The notes beneath the pieces are model-generated. The model made no database searches and had not been told where the DNA came from. It saw nothing but the letters and a program-made list of their open reading frames with translations. A DNA stretch of 64,000 nucleotides, from contig JBBHKE010000300.1 in the NCBI GenBank assembly GCA_037447655.1, positions 80,067 to 144,066 of the forward strand, in the 5' to 3' direction. Below, piece by piece: positions 25,029 through 35,004 of the stretch (position 1 is its first letter; each line of letters opens with the position of its first letter). The translations under genes and the position numbers were made by a program. The DNA is from Zygnema cylindricum. Taxonomy: Eukaryota; Streptophyta; Zygnematophyceae; Zygnematales; Zygnemataceae.

Positions 25029-25071
25029 GGCGACGACGAGCGAGAGACGCTCGTCTGGACGGTTCCACGTG
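24865..25071. promoter_or_regulatory. Cluster of four CACGTG (G-box) palindromes at the WDR7-like 5' end
   Basis: CACGTG at 24865-24870, 24903-24908, 25008-25013 and 25066-25071: three in coding exon 1 and one just upstream of the chosen ATG. The pattern matches the first exon of the acyl-activating enzyme gene. Function is inference. Confidence 0.3.
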
Positions 25072-25148
25072 GCATCGTTTGGAGGTGGAAAGGCGAAGTG
25101 ACGAAGGAACGGAGTATGAATATTTGGCAAAGAATGAATATTGCTGCG

Positions 25149-25388
25149 TGAACACCGTAATTCGAATCGCTATTAGTGTTAATGTTTTTTTTGCGACTTA
25201 AAAAGTTAAAACATCTTTTCTCCGTACACACTTGTCGGATTGTAGATCTGACAGTTGCGATCGAAAGGTAAGATCTTCAACTTCCGATTGTCGGTCTCCA
25301 TTTGAAAATCGGAGAAGTGTGTACGGAGAAAAGATGTTTTAAGTGGCAAAAAAGATACTAACGCTAATAGCGATGCACGGTGTACACC
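25149..25388. mobile_element. E-family foldback MITE (copy E1)
   Basis: About 240 bp with imperfect inverted ends (AACACCGTAATTCGAATCGC on the left; GCGATGCACGGTGTACACC on the right). The inner arms pair around ACATCTTTTCTCCGTACACAC and GTGTGTACGGAGAAAAGATG. It lies about 120 bp upstream of the WDR7-like start codon. Confidence 0.6.
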
Positions 25389-25602
25389 TTGTATCGCTAT
25401 TAATGCTAATAATTTTTCGCCACTTAAAACATTTTTTCTCCGTACACACTTGTCCGATTTTCAGTTTGAGACCACCAATAGGAAGCTGATAATCTTACCT
25501 CTCAATGCAACCGTCCGATCCACAATCGGAAAGTGTGTACGGAAAAATATGTTTTAAGAGACGGAAAAAACATTAACACAGATAGCGATTCACGGTGTAG
25601 AG
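25389..25602. mobile_element. E-family foldback MITE (copy E2), next to E1
   Basis: Same arrangement as E1: ATCGCTATTAATGCTAATAA at the left, GATAGCGATTCACGGTG at the right, and the CTCCGTACACAC / GTGTGTACGGA inner arms. It abuts E1 head to tail. Confidence 0.6.
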
Positions 25603-25618
25603 TTTGTTTTTTATATAA

Positions 25619-26377
25619 GGGTGGAATTCCATTAGAAGAAAAGTGTGGTTCGTTACTGGACGCCGTACAGGTTCGTACATATTCGTACCATGCCGTACCT
25701 TAATTTTTTTTTTGTCAGACGAAAAATCGTTACTGGAAAGCTGTCGGGAAGCTCCAATGATGTAGGCGTAATTCCTGGCCGTTGGATATTCCACTTTTTC
25801 AGATCCGCGAAGCAATCGCGCACATCATCCAGTGTCACGATAGTCTCCTCGCGAGGAGAGTTGTAAGATACTAGACGTGTACCATTGGTACACGTGAAAA
25901 AGAAAAAAAATATCTGCTTTGAACAAGCGATCACAGGTCTACACGTCGTATAGGCCATGTGCCTACGTCGTACGGTCCATGTGCCGCTTGCCACGCTGGA
26001 TGCAAGTGAGCCGATTTTTTTTTCGCACGCTCCGTCTGACATGCACCGACATTCAAAGTTTGCTGCGACCTTCAAAGTTTGCCGCGTCTTTTTGCCATTC
26101 CGTTTCGAAATTTTGATTTCAGTTTTCAAAATCAAAAATCTGGCCGCAAAATTTACGTACGAATCATTAACTACCTCCGGCCGTACAGATATTTCGTTCT
26201 GACATTCCGTTTGAAGATTTTATTTAAGATTTTCAAATCTGGACTCTAACCTACGTGGCGCTAATCATAATTGAGGAAGGTTTGTTACTGGCCCGACAAA
26301 ATGGAATAGTCTTCCAGTAAACGCTGCCAGTAGAATTTTACGTACATTTACTGGGACGGCCTAATGGAATTCCACCC
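25619..26377 (+). mobile_element. C-family TIR element (copy C1)
   Basis: 759 bp, ends GGGTGGAATTCCATTAG and CTAATGGAATTCCACCC, exact TAA duplications at 25616-25618 and 26378-26380. Nearly identical to C2 (31690-32437). The centre carries CTCCTCGCGAGGAG. Reading frames inside it are shared by the two copies only because the DNA is; I see no transposase motif. Confidence 0.85.
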
Positions 26378-26414
26378 TAATTCGACGTCCTCTCGCACAG
26401 CACGAATTTTTTGT

Positions 26415-26424
26415 NNNNNNNNNN
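26415..26424. other. Assembly gap (10 N)
   Basis: Ten undetermined bases. The real gap length may differ. Confidence 1.
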
Positions 26425-27162
26425 TTGGCTGTTTTTACATGATTAAAACATTAAGTATATTAATGAATAAACCCCATACTAATGTAGTCCACCAGATACA
26501 TTATCATGCCTGTCGTTTTAAGTACATAATGTTTCCGGAGACGATGTAGCGCATTGCAAACATTTGTTCAAAAATGTATGCACAAAACTAAAGTCACCAA
26601 GGAACATTCAACTGCTAGTTTAGAGATTTTAGCAGTTTTTAAACTTTTGGCTGGTAAAAGCATACCTTTAGGCATGAACGCATAATATATGTACATGAAG
26701 CGTTCTCATGGCGCAGTTACATGATCTTTGCCGAAAAGAAATACGGTATTTTCGTGAAAGTCAACAGAATGAAGGAGATCTTTGAGGTACATTGACGCGG
26801 TACACTTGCGAAGTACATGTATATAATACGCAAGTACGGATTTCCATACGAAAATGGTCGGTTTTCAAATTTTTGACGATTTTAGAGATTTGATCGTCAA
26901 CTTACAAGGAACCACTGAAATCAAAACACGTATGTAAAAACTTGTTTACAAACGTTACGCGATGTAGCAGAGGCCTTTGTAATACATGAATTTTGCTGTC
27001 CGTACTATTACATAGACCACCTGATGTAATCATACCCCAAATAAGTAATTATATGAATTACAAAATTAGTACATTTTTGTCGGTTACATTTTGCGGCGTC
27101 TACCTAAGTCACGAAACGAAAATCACGTCGTACGTGGCATATCAGACAATATGTCTTTGTCG
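26425..27162. other. Intergenic, no supported feature
   Basis: AT-rich sequence rich in GTACAT words; no gene or bounded element recognised. Confidence 0.4.
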
Positions 27163-27945
27163 CATAGTTCATAGCGTTTAGTGCGAACGATTGAATCGCG
27201 ACGAATTATACGTAACGAACGCATTTAACATTTTGAACAAATCGTAAACAATCGTTAATGAATTTTCATCCGTACAATTCCGTACATGTAAAACAAAAAA
27301 AAATTACATATAGCGCAGTTTGTAAGGTTTCCGTTAAATAAGGGGTAAACAATTATTATTATTTAAATACATGTCACACTTTTGTTTTGTATCCGACTTC
27401 TTTGATCAACTGGTATGGGAGTAGTTTATATCAAAGTGTTGCAGATTCATGTTCGAATGTTGTCCAGGGAAACATTTTGTCAAAGTCCGTCTGTCTGATC
27501 TGACCGACAGCCATGGTAGGTTATAGGGAGGCGGCTTCCCTGAGGTTTCGTTTTCAACATTCCATGGCAGCTTCTTTCAAAAAAAAATGAAGAAGACGCC
27601 CGTATAGTTTTCAAACTTTCTACGCGAAAATAGTGTGACGTTTCAACGTCTCTTTTCGAAAATGTCCGTACATTTTCGATGAAATGAAGTACAGGTTCCG
27701 TGATATTTGTGTTCAATTCATTGGACAAAATGTACTAATAACTGCGACGTTTCTTTTCCTTGAATTCCGTAGAATTCCGTAAATTAACGTGCATTTTACG
27801 GAAACTATTATACTTTCCCCGTAAACTGTCCGTTCAGTTTACCGTATAGAAAGTACATCGCGTTTTTTTGCGATTTTGTCAAAAGTCACGAATTATACTT
27901 TTCAATCGTAAAAATTGAAAAAATTGCACGATTTGAACAACTATG
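27163..27945 (+). mobile_element. J-family hAT-like element (copy J2)
   Basis: The right end ACGATTTGAACAACTATG matches J1. The left end CATAGTTCATAGCG is a weaker inverted repeat. The flanks CTTTGTCG (27155-27162) and CTTTTTCG (27946-27953) are an 8-bp duplication with one mismatch. The internal part shares ACTGTCCGTTCAGTTTACCG-like sequence with J1. Confidence 0.55.
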
Positions 27946-27959
27946 CTTTTTCGCTAAAA

Positions 27960-28136
27960 TAACATATTATATAAAAATATAAAATACTAAATTTATAAAA
28001 TGCTGTATATCGCGATATAAATCGCAATAATTTATGTTGGTCTCGGTGCGATATATCGAAGATTCTGCTCTATCAATATTCGATATTTCAAATATCGAGA
28101 TTATCGCGATATGAATTTACCCGATACCCAACACTA
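27960..28136 (-). mobile_element. H-family fragment rich in ATCGATAT palindromes
   Basis: It ends CCCGATACCCAACACTA, the inverted form of the TAGTGTTG...TATCGG terminus of H1 (51369-52134). It is full of CGATATATCG-type palindromes. The other end cannot be placed. Confidence 0.45.
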
Positions 28137-28520
28137 CTAAATGCTGCAAGTTTTTTATCATCATTATTTGTACTAATGAATAAGTTCCATAGTACGCAAA
28201 TGTACTGCAGGCGACAAATGTCGTACCATAAACTCAAAATTGCACGATGACGTGTATGTTACGAATATCTCACGCTTTCGCAAAAAGGTACGCTACATTT
28301 AGCGTCGGACCAGAAAGTTAAGCGTGGTTTCGTACGAATATGTTTTTCCGGTATGTTACGGTTGGTTTTACCAAGAAAGGCAAAGCACTACGGCGGCAGC
28401 CGTTAAATATTTCCTTGCCTCATTGCAGTGAAGTAGTGAAATGTACGATTCGTACGTATGACAGTTGAGGTACAACTCCGTACATTACTGCGAAAATTTG
28501 CTGCTGTAGCCTGTAAGAAC

Positions 28521-28896
28521 CATAGTTCAAAAGTAGGCGTTTCTATTGTAGGCCTTTAGTCGGCGCCTTTATCGTAAGTTGTGTTATGGGCTTTTCATGT
28601 GACCTTCTTATATCATATCACTACTTTGATAAGAGACCGTCCGATCGTCCAAATCTGACGGTTTAAATAAAAAATAACTCAAAACTCGCAGAAAAATATT
28701 TTTTGTCCGAATGTTTTTCAAAATATAGACATGACGTTTGCTTCTCTATCGATCGATGTGCAACTCAACCCTGTTACTATTATTTTTCATTTTGCGACCA
28801 ATACAATATGGGTCTTAAGGTCATATACTCATATTGTATGTTTTGCGTACAATAGGCATATTGTATGGGCCTACTTTCACCTACTTTTGAACTATG
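28521..28896 (+). mobile_element. G-family hAT-like MITE (copy G2)
   Basis: 376 bp with inverted ends CATAGTTCAAAAGTAGG / CCTACTTTTGAACTATG and an exact 8-bp target duplication GTAAGAAC (28513-28520 and 28897-28904). It is similar to the outer parts of G1, so it looks like an internally deleted derivative. An 8-bp duplication is typical of hAT. Confidence 0.85.
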
Positions 28897-28904
28897 GTAA
28901 GAAC

Positions 28905-29760
28905 CCTAAGAACTTTTCAAACATGAAATAGAAAACCATAAGCAACCTTTGGACAAAAGTGGCTTTCAATCCTACACTTTGGCAACACATCCTTTGTCTT
29001 GTTCCGCATCTGGAAACCATGAGCTCTTCTTCTTTCCTAAGGATATTTCTCTTTTTGGAATTCCGTACATCACGCTGGAATTCTATTTTAGGTTTGCTCG
29101 TTTGCTGTTTCTTCGGTGTTTCGTTAGGTTCAAAGTTGCTACAAAGAAACTGTCAAAGTTTTGCCAATCTCTACACTAAATTTTTTATGTAAAAAAAAAG
29201 CATTCAATCTTTTAGATGTCGATTGTGCCGATTTTTTTTTTCCAGAAACTGTTACAAATCGCCGATTTTTGAAGCGCGGGAAATTGAGATTTCTAAATTT
29301 TCATGGCCAAGTTTTAAAATAAAGTGCGCTATTTTTTGTTCATCGGTATCTTTCTTGTCATGTGCATAAAAAAAACCAGTTGAAATTGTTTTATAGGTTT
29401 TAAAATGAAGCCCTTTCCAGGCTTAAAAATTTGTACATTGTCAATTCTTTCTGAAGCTGGAATTTTTTTTGTCTATTTTTTCAAAATTTGTGAAGCAAGA
29501 AAAGGAATACCTAATCCTTAACCTAATCCTTATCCCTGCTGTTCTCTTGGAAAGGGCCTTCCCAGCCTCTATAATGCCCCTTCACATTGTAATTTAGATG
29601 ATAATAAATATAATGAATATAATGCCCCTTTAGATAGTAATTTTGACGGGAGAATAAGGTCAATTTCAGCTCCTGAGAGGTCGGTTGATTTCCAAAAACA
29701 AAGAAGGAAGAAAAAATAAGTTCATTAGAGATTGTTTCACATATGTAGTCATTTGTTATA
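28905..29760. other. Intergenic, no supported gene
   Basis: AT-rich. CTAATCCTTA repeats near 29510-29535 and TAATGCCCCTT repeats near 29572-29630; otherwise nothing recognised. Confidence 0.4.
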
Positions 29761-29784
29761 AACTCTTCTCAATCTCTCTTTTTT

Positions 29785-30132
29785 CACTCCCCACCCCCCT
29801 CTCTCTCCCTCTCTCCCCTCTCTCGCATCCTTCTCTCTCCCCCGCTCTTTCCCTCTCCCTCTCTCCCCCTCTCCATGTCTCCCTCTCTCTCTCCCCCGCT
29901 CTTTCCCTCTCCCTCTCTCCCCCTCTCCATGTCTCCCTCTCTCTCTCTCCCCCGCTCTTTCCCTCTCTCTCTCTCCCCCGCTCTTTCCCTCTCCCTCTCT
30001 CCCCCTCTCCATGTCTCCCTCTCTCTCTCTCCCCCGCTCTTTCCCTCTCCCTCTCTCCCCCTCTCCATGTCTCCCTCTCTCTCTCCCCCCCGCTCTTTCC
30101 CTCTCTCGCTCTCCCTCTCCCCATCTCTCTTT
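29785..30132. repeat. CT-rich minisatellite
   Basis: Pyrimidine-only stretch built from a unit of roughly 55-65 bp (CTCTCCCCCGCTCTTTCCCT ... CCATGTCTC) repeated about five times. Long open frames on both strands here are low-complexity artefacts. Confidence 0.85.
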
Positions 30133-30444
30133 TTCATCCTCGAATGGGAACGAGGAGCACGTGGCCACTGAATTTTTTCAGCAAATAAGTTTTGTTGCTT
30201 TCAGTATAAAAACTAGATCCAATAAAACAGTCCACCCTCCACCCCCTCCCCCCCTCCTCATATCCACCTCCTCTCCTAGTCTAACATAAAGTCACTTATT
30301 TTTTCATGAATTCTTTAAAGCGAATTACATCTGGTTGAGTTACGAAAAAGTTTCATATTTGGATTACCAAAAAAAACAAAAAAACCAGTGCAGAATTCAT
30401 CCTATCAATGTCGAGGGTTTTTTTTGGCACATACATATGCATGT

Positions 30445-30560
30445 GAATAATAATTACATGTATATACATGAATATACATGTATATATGTATATATGTATA
30501 TGTGTATATGTGTATATGTGTATATATGTATATATGTCGATATATATTTATTTATACAAA
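30445..30560. repeat. ATGTATAT / GTGTATAT microsatellite
   Basis: Alternating purine-pyrimidine tract made of TATATGTATATG-type units. Confidence 0.8.
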
Positions 30561-31367
30561 TATATGCATTTTTGTATCTTATCTTTCATTTCCCCTCTTC
30601 TTTTCTGACCATTGACTTGAGTGAATCATTTCAAATAGATCAAAATAATACAAAATAATAAGACGGAATAATTTGCAAACCTAATAATAAAAAAAAAAAA
30701 CACGGCGAACGTATGTAATAGTAAAAAGAACAATTCTTTGATAAAAATTTTCCAAACACATGATTTTGCACTCATCCTTGGCCTTTTCCCCCCAATCGCC
30801 TCCCTCCCTTTTTATCATGGAAACAAAATTGCTTGTATAACAAATAAATAAAAAAAGGCCAAAATGGGAACGGAAAATACATAAACAAGTTCACAAACGG
30901 ACAAGCTTTTTGTATAACACAAAATAGGGAACACTCATAAGAGACATTCTTCACTCTCCACCCCCTTTGGGCACCTTAGCTGCGACCTCTTCCCCTTTAT
31001 TTTACACCCTTTATTTCCCAAACCATATCTATCGCTTATATGCACTCACATTGTGTTTTTAACAACTTGTCTTATAAATACCCACACGCACTAATACAAA
31101 AAGCACCTAAAAAAAGCAGGAAAAGCACGGATTTTCTTTGTCAATTACCAACCTATGTAAAAACAATTGCGAAGAAACAAAAAAAAAAAAAAAAAAATCG
31201 GTCCTCAATATAGGCACCCCCCAACAGCTACTATACCCCTATTATCCCCTTGCCTTCCACCATATAGCCCTCAAACCGTCCCTCTTACCCCTTCTCAGAC
31301 TCCTCATCTCCAACAAACGTTGGTATCCTCTCCTCTCCTCGGGCAACCCTTGTAGCCTTTTTAACTG

Positions 31368-31399
<32 letters not shown>

Positions 31400-31535
31400 C
31401 TTTTTTATACCTGTTTGGTCTCTATACTGCCAAGTTGCGCAACAACGACTAAATTTTGTTCTGGTTCGTGAGTGTACTTTTGGTTGAGTACGGATGTACT
31501 TTTTTTTATAGATGCTTATGTACTTGGTTGAGTAC
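30561..31535. other. Intergenic, no supported gene
   Basis: AT-rich with poly(A) and poly(T) runs (31178-31197, about 31371-31396). A CCCC/TCTCC-rich piece at 31215-31350 could be part of a transcript but shows no family motif. Confidence 0.35.
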
Positions 31536-32512
31536 ACTGCATATCGTTATTAGTGTTAATGTTTCTTTTTCCACTTACAACATCTTTTCTCCGTACACAC
31601 TTGTCGGATTGTGGATCTGACGGTTGCGTTTTAAAGGTAAAACTCTCAGCTTCCGATTGGCGGTCTCCATATGAAAATTGGACAAGTTAGGGTGGAATTC
31701 CATTAGAAGAAAAGTGTGGTTCGTTACTGGACGCCGTACACGTTCGTACATATTTGTACCATGCCGTACCTTATTTATTTTTTTGTCAGACGAAAAATCG
31801 TTACTGGAAAGCTGTCGGGAAGCTCCAATGATGTAGGCGTAATTCTTGGCCGTTGGATATTCCACTTTTTCATATCCGCGAAGCAATCGCGCACATCATC
31901 CAGTGTCACGATAGTCTCCTCGCGAGGAGAGTTTTACGATACTAGACGTGTACCATTGGTACACGTGAAAAAGAAAAAAAATACCTGCTTTGAACAAGCG
32001 ATCACAGGTCTACACGTCGTATAGGCCATGTGCCTACGTCGTACGGTCCATGTGCCGCTTGCCACGCTGGATGCAAGTGAGCCGATTTTTTTTTCGCACG
32101 CTCCGTCTGACATCCACCGACATTGAAAGTTTGCCGCGACCTTCAAAGTTTGCCGCGTCTTTTTGCCATTCCGTTTCGAAATTTTGAAAAATCAAAAATC
32201 TGGCCGCAAACTTTACGTACGAATCATAAACTACCTCCGGCCGTACAGATATTTCGTTCTGACTTTACGTTTGAAGATTTTATTTCAGATTTTCAAATCT
32301 GGACTCTAACCTACGTGGCGCTAATCATAATTGAGGAAGGTTTGTTACTGGCCCGACAAAATGGAATAGTCTTCCAGTAAACGCTGCCAGTAGAATTTTC
32401 CGTACATTTACTGGGACGGCCTAATGGAATTCCACCCTTAGTACACAGACAAGATGTTTTAAGTGACTAAAAAATTATTAACACTAATAACAATACGCGG
32501 TGGTACAAGTTA
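31536..32512. mobile_element. E-family MITE (copy E3), split by C2
   Basis: The left part (31536-31689, CGTTATTAGTGTTAATG ... GACAAGTTA) and right part (32441-32512, GTACACAGACAAGATG ... ACAATACGCGGTGGTACA) together match E1 in order. C2 sits between them with a TTA duplication. Confidence 0.65.
31690..32437 (+). mobile_element. C-family TIR element (copy C2) inserted in E3
   Basis: 748 bp, ends GGGTGGAATTCCATTAG and CTAATGGAATTCCACCC, exact TTA duplications at 31687-31689 and 32438-32440. Very similar to C1, so the pair probably moved recently. Confidence 0.88.
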
Positions 32513-34451
32513 TCCCTCATGCGTTTTTAGGTTTGGTTGTCAGTTAGAGGTTTTTCATATGTGCGCATATACGATGGAAAAAATGCAGTAACCAAATTAG
32601 AGTTGTGCATAAATTAGAGTTCTGCATAAATTTAGAGTTATTTTTTCTTTGGCGAAAGGCCTTGAAGTCTTGAACCCTAAATAGAGTTAATAACACTAAT
32701 TGTTTTTTTACACTAATTAATTCTTAACGCTAATTTCCCAAGAAGCAATGCCGAAAGACATGTTACACAGCTGAAAACGTGACACGACAGATAATACACT
32801 CAAGCGAGCAGATGCTGAGAAGTCAAAAGAAGAAGGGAAAAAGAGGAGAAAAATAGCGACGCACTATTAAAACAGCATTAAACAAAACATAATTTAAACT
32901 AAGGTTAAAAATAAAGTACGATGTCTCTTGTGAGCGCATCTTTTTGAAAAACGAGTCATACCGAACCAACGTTCCCAAAATAATAATAATAATAACAACG
33001 ATAAGCTTTAACAAACCGCGTCCACTTCAATAAATAAGGAACGAAAAGAAAAAAAAGCAAGAAAGAAAAGAGAAAAAAGAAAAAAATGGAAAAGAAAGAA
33101 ACGTAAGTAATGGCGAATGTGACATTGGTCACAGAAGTTCATAAGTTAAATTTGTCAAAAAATGTACATTTTTCATAAAAACTGTTTGACACTAAAAACG
33201 AAATCGTACCCAATTACCAAAAACTGGCTACACTCAAACAAAAAAAAACCAACAGCAAATAAATATATACTATTAAACAAACAAACTTTTACTCCCACTT
33301 CCACCCACTTCTTTACCTGTCTTCCCTCCCATTATCTAAAACACCTTAAAAACCCTAAAAACCACCTAAAAACCCTAAAAAACCTTAAACTCCTTACAAA
33401 CCACAAAAACGCCAAAAAAACGCCAAAAAAACACCAAAAAACGCCAAAAAACCACAAAAACGACAGTAAAAACCCAGTCTACTAGTAACCCACCTTCCAA
33501 ATATCGAGTGATATTTAACCCAAAAAATTAAAACACAACTTATCCACCTCACATATTAATAGTTATAATAATATTAATGACAGTAATAATAATAATAACA
33601 ATAAAAACCTCAAATCCACCCGCTACAAATCTTCCACAGGATACAAAACTTTCAAAATATTTTTTTTTCTTTCAGCTTTTGTAACATAGCAGAGCATTTT
33701 TACGTTGTAATAAATAGTATCCACTTTCTTCATTCAAAAAGAACTCGAGGGAGGGAGGGAGAGCTCATATTTTCTAAAACCTCAAAAGGCTCCTTCGCGA
33801 GTTTTAAAAAAAAAGTTGTCTCCCCCGTTTTAAAAAAAAGACTTAATTGTTTCAAGAAAATTTCCCTCCGAATCCCTTTTTGTCCAAATACAGTTAAAAA
33901 ACCTTAAAAAATCCTTAATAACCCTACAACCCTAAAAGCGAAAAAGGAGTGGAATAATAAAAAAACTGCTGAAGGTTTACGCTCTATGAACCTCTCAAAA
34001 AAAAAAAAAAGGTGAGAGCTTATTTACCATTTAGGTTTTTACTATCTTTTCAGCATTGTGGTATTTAAGACTAAGGGTTTTTTGCCTCGAACCACTTATT
34101 ACTGACTTCCTTTCCTGTCTGCCTCTCCCTCTCACCCTCCCTCTCACCCTCTCTTCCTCTTTCCCTTTTTCCCCCTCTTTCCTTTCGCCCCTCTCCCTCT
34201 CGCCTTTCCTCTCTGTCCCCTTCCACTCTTCTCTCTCCTCTTTTTCTTTTTTTACATTGAGAAGAGGTCGAGCTTTAGTTTTTCCAAATTACAAAAGAAA
34301 AAAAATCTGATAAAACGGCCTTTCTTCAAAAGATTTTTTGATACTTTGATATTTCTTCATTAGGTCGATCAGAAATAAGTAACCATTTCTTTGAGTTTTA
34401 AAACTAAACTAGACTCTATCTAAAACTAATTTTTTTTCTAGTCAACAATAT
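32513..34451. other. Intergenic, 3' side of the PAN/Root_cap gene
   Basis: AT-rich. Degenerate AAAACCCTAAAA motifs at about 33340-33475, a GGGAGGGA tract near 33750 and a CT-rich stretch at 34115-34250. No gene recognised. Confidence 0.4.
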
Positions 34452-35004
34452 TTACGAAGTAGCGACCTCCACAGTCTCTCCCTCTGTATCCTCTCCAACT
34501 GCTGTTTCCGTTACCGTTTCCGTTTCCTCGTCCTCGTTCGACAATTCCACAGTTTTCTCAACTGATTCAATCTCAGTTGCTTCTACACTTTTGTCTTCTT
34601 CTGTAACAGTCTTGTCTTCTGATGCAGTTTTGTCTTCTTCTGCAACTGAAATGCCCACAGTTTTGTCCTCTAGTGATGTTTCCACAAATTTCTCTTCTTC
34701 TGTCGTAACTGATTCGTCCTCATCTTCGTCCAATACATCAGCTTCATCTGATATTTTGACCGATTCCTTATTTTTGAGAGACTGCTCGGAAGTTTCTCTG
34801 GTTTTATCAGCAGCTTCTTTAAACGCCTTTTCTAAAACGGACAGTTGTTCAGAAAATTGGGTATAATCGCAGTCAGGAGACATGACAGAAGAAGACAAAT
34901 AATTTGCCGCGATTCCTTGAAGAGAATCTGAATAAGAATCTTTATCTTCCGGAGAAGCATGTATTAAATTTGTCAAAGTGGCGTAATTCACATTTTGCTC
35001 AGAA
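34452..35004 (-). CDS. PAN/Root_cap gene, exon 5 (end of domain, coiled helix, acidic tail)
   Basis: Acceptor GAAAACAG at 35005. It completes the Arg codon and reads SEQNVNYATLTNLI ... SSSVMSPDCDY, the usual end of the Root_cap region. A helix (LSVLEKAFKEAADKTRETSE) and about 100 strongly acidic residues follow, ending VEVATS and TAA at 34452-34454. Confidence 0.82.

Noticed and set aside
25653-26135. 160-residue minus-strand frame in C1
   Set aside because: It is the body of a non-autonomous transposon. The C2 copy keeps the DNA but breaks the frame, and there is no transposase motif.
29749-30188. Several long open frames on both strands rich in Ser/Leu/Pro or Arg/Glu/Gly
   Set aside because: They are translations of a CT minisatellite; every frame is open because the repeat has no stops.
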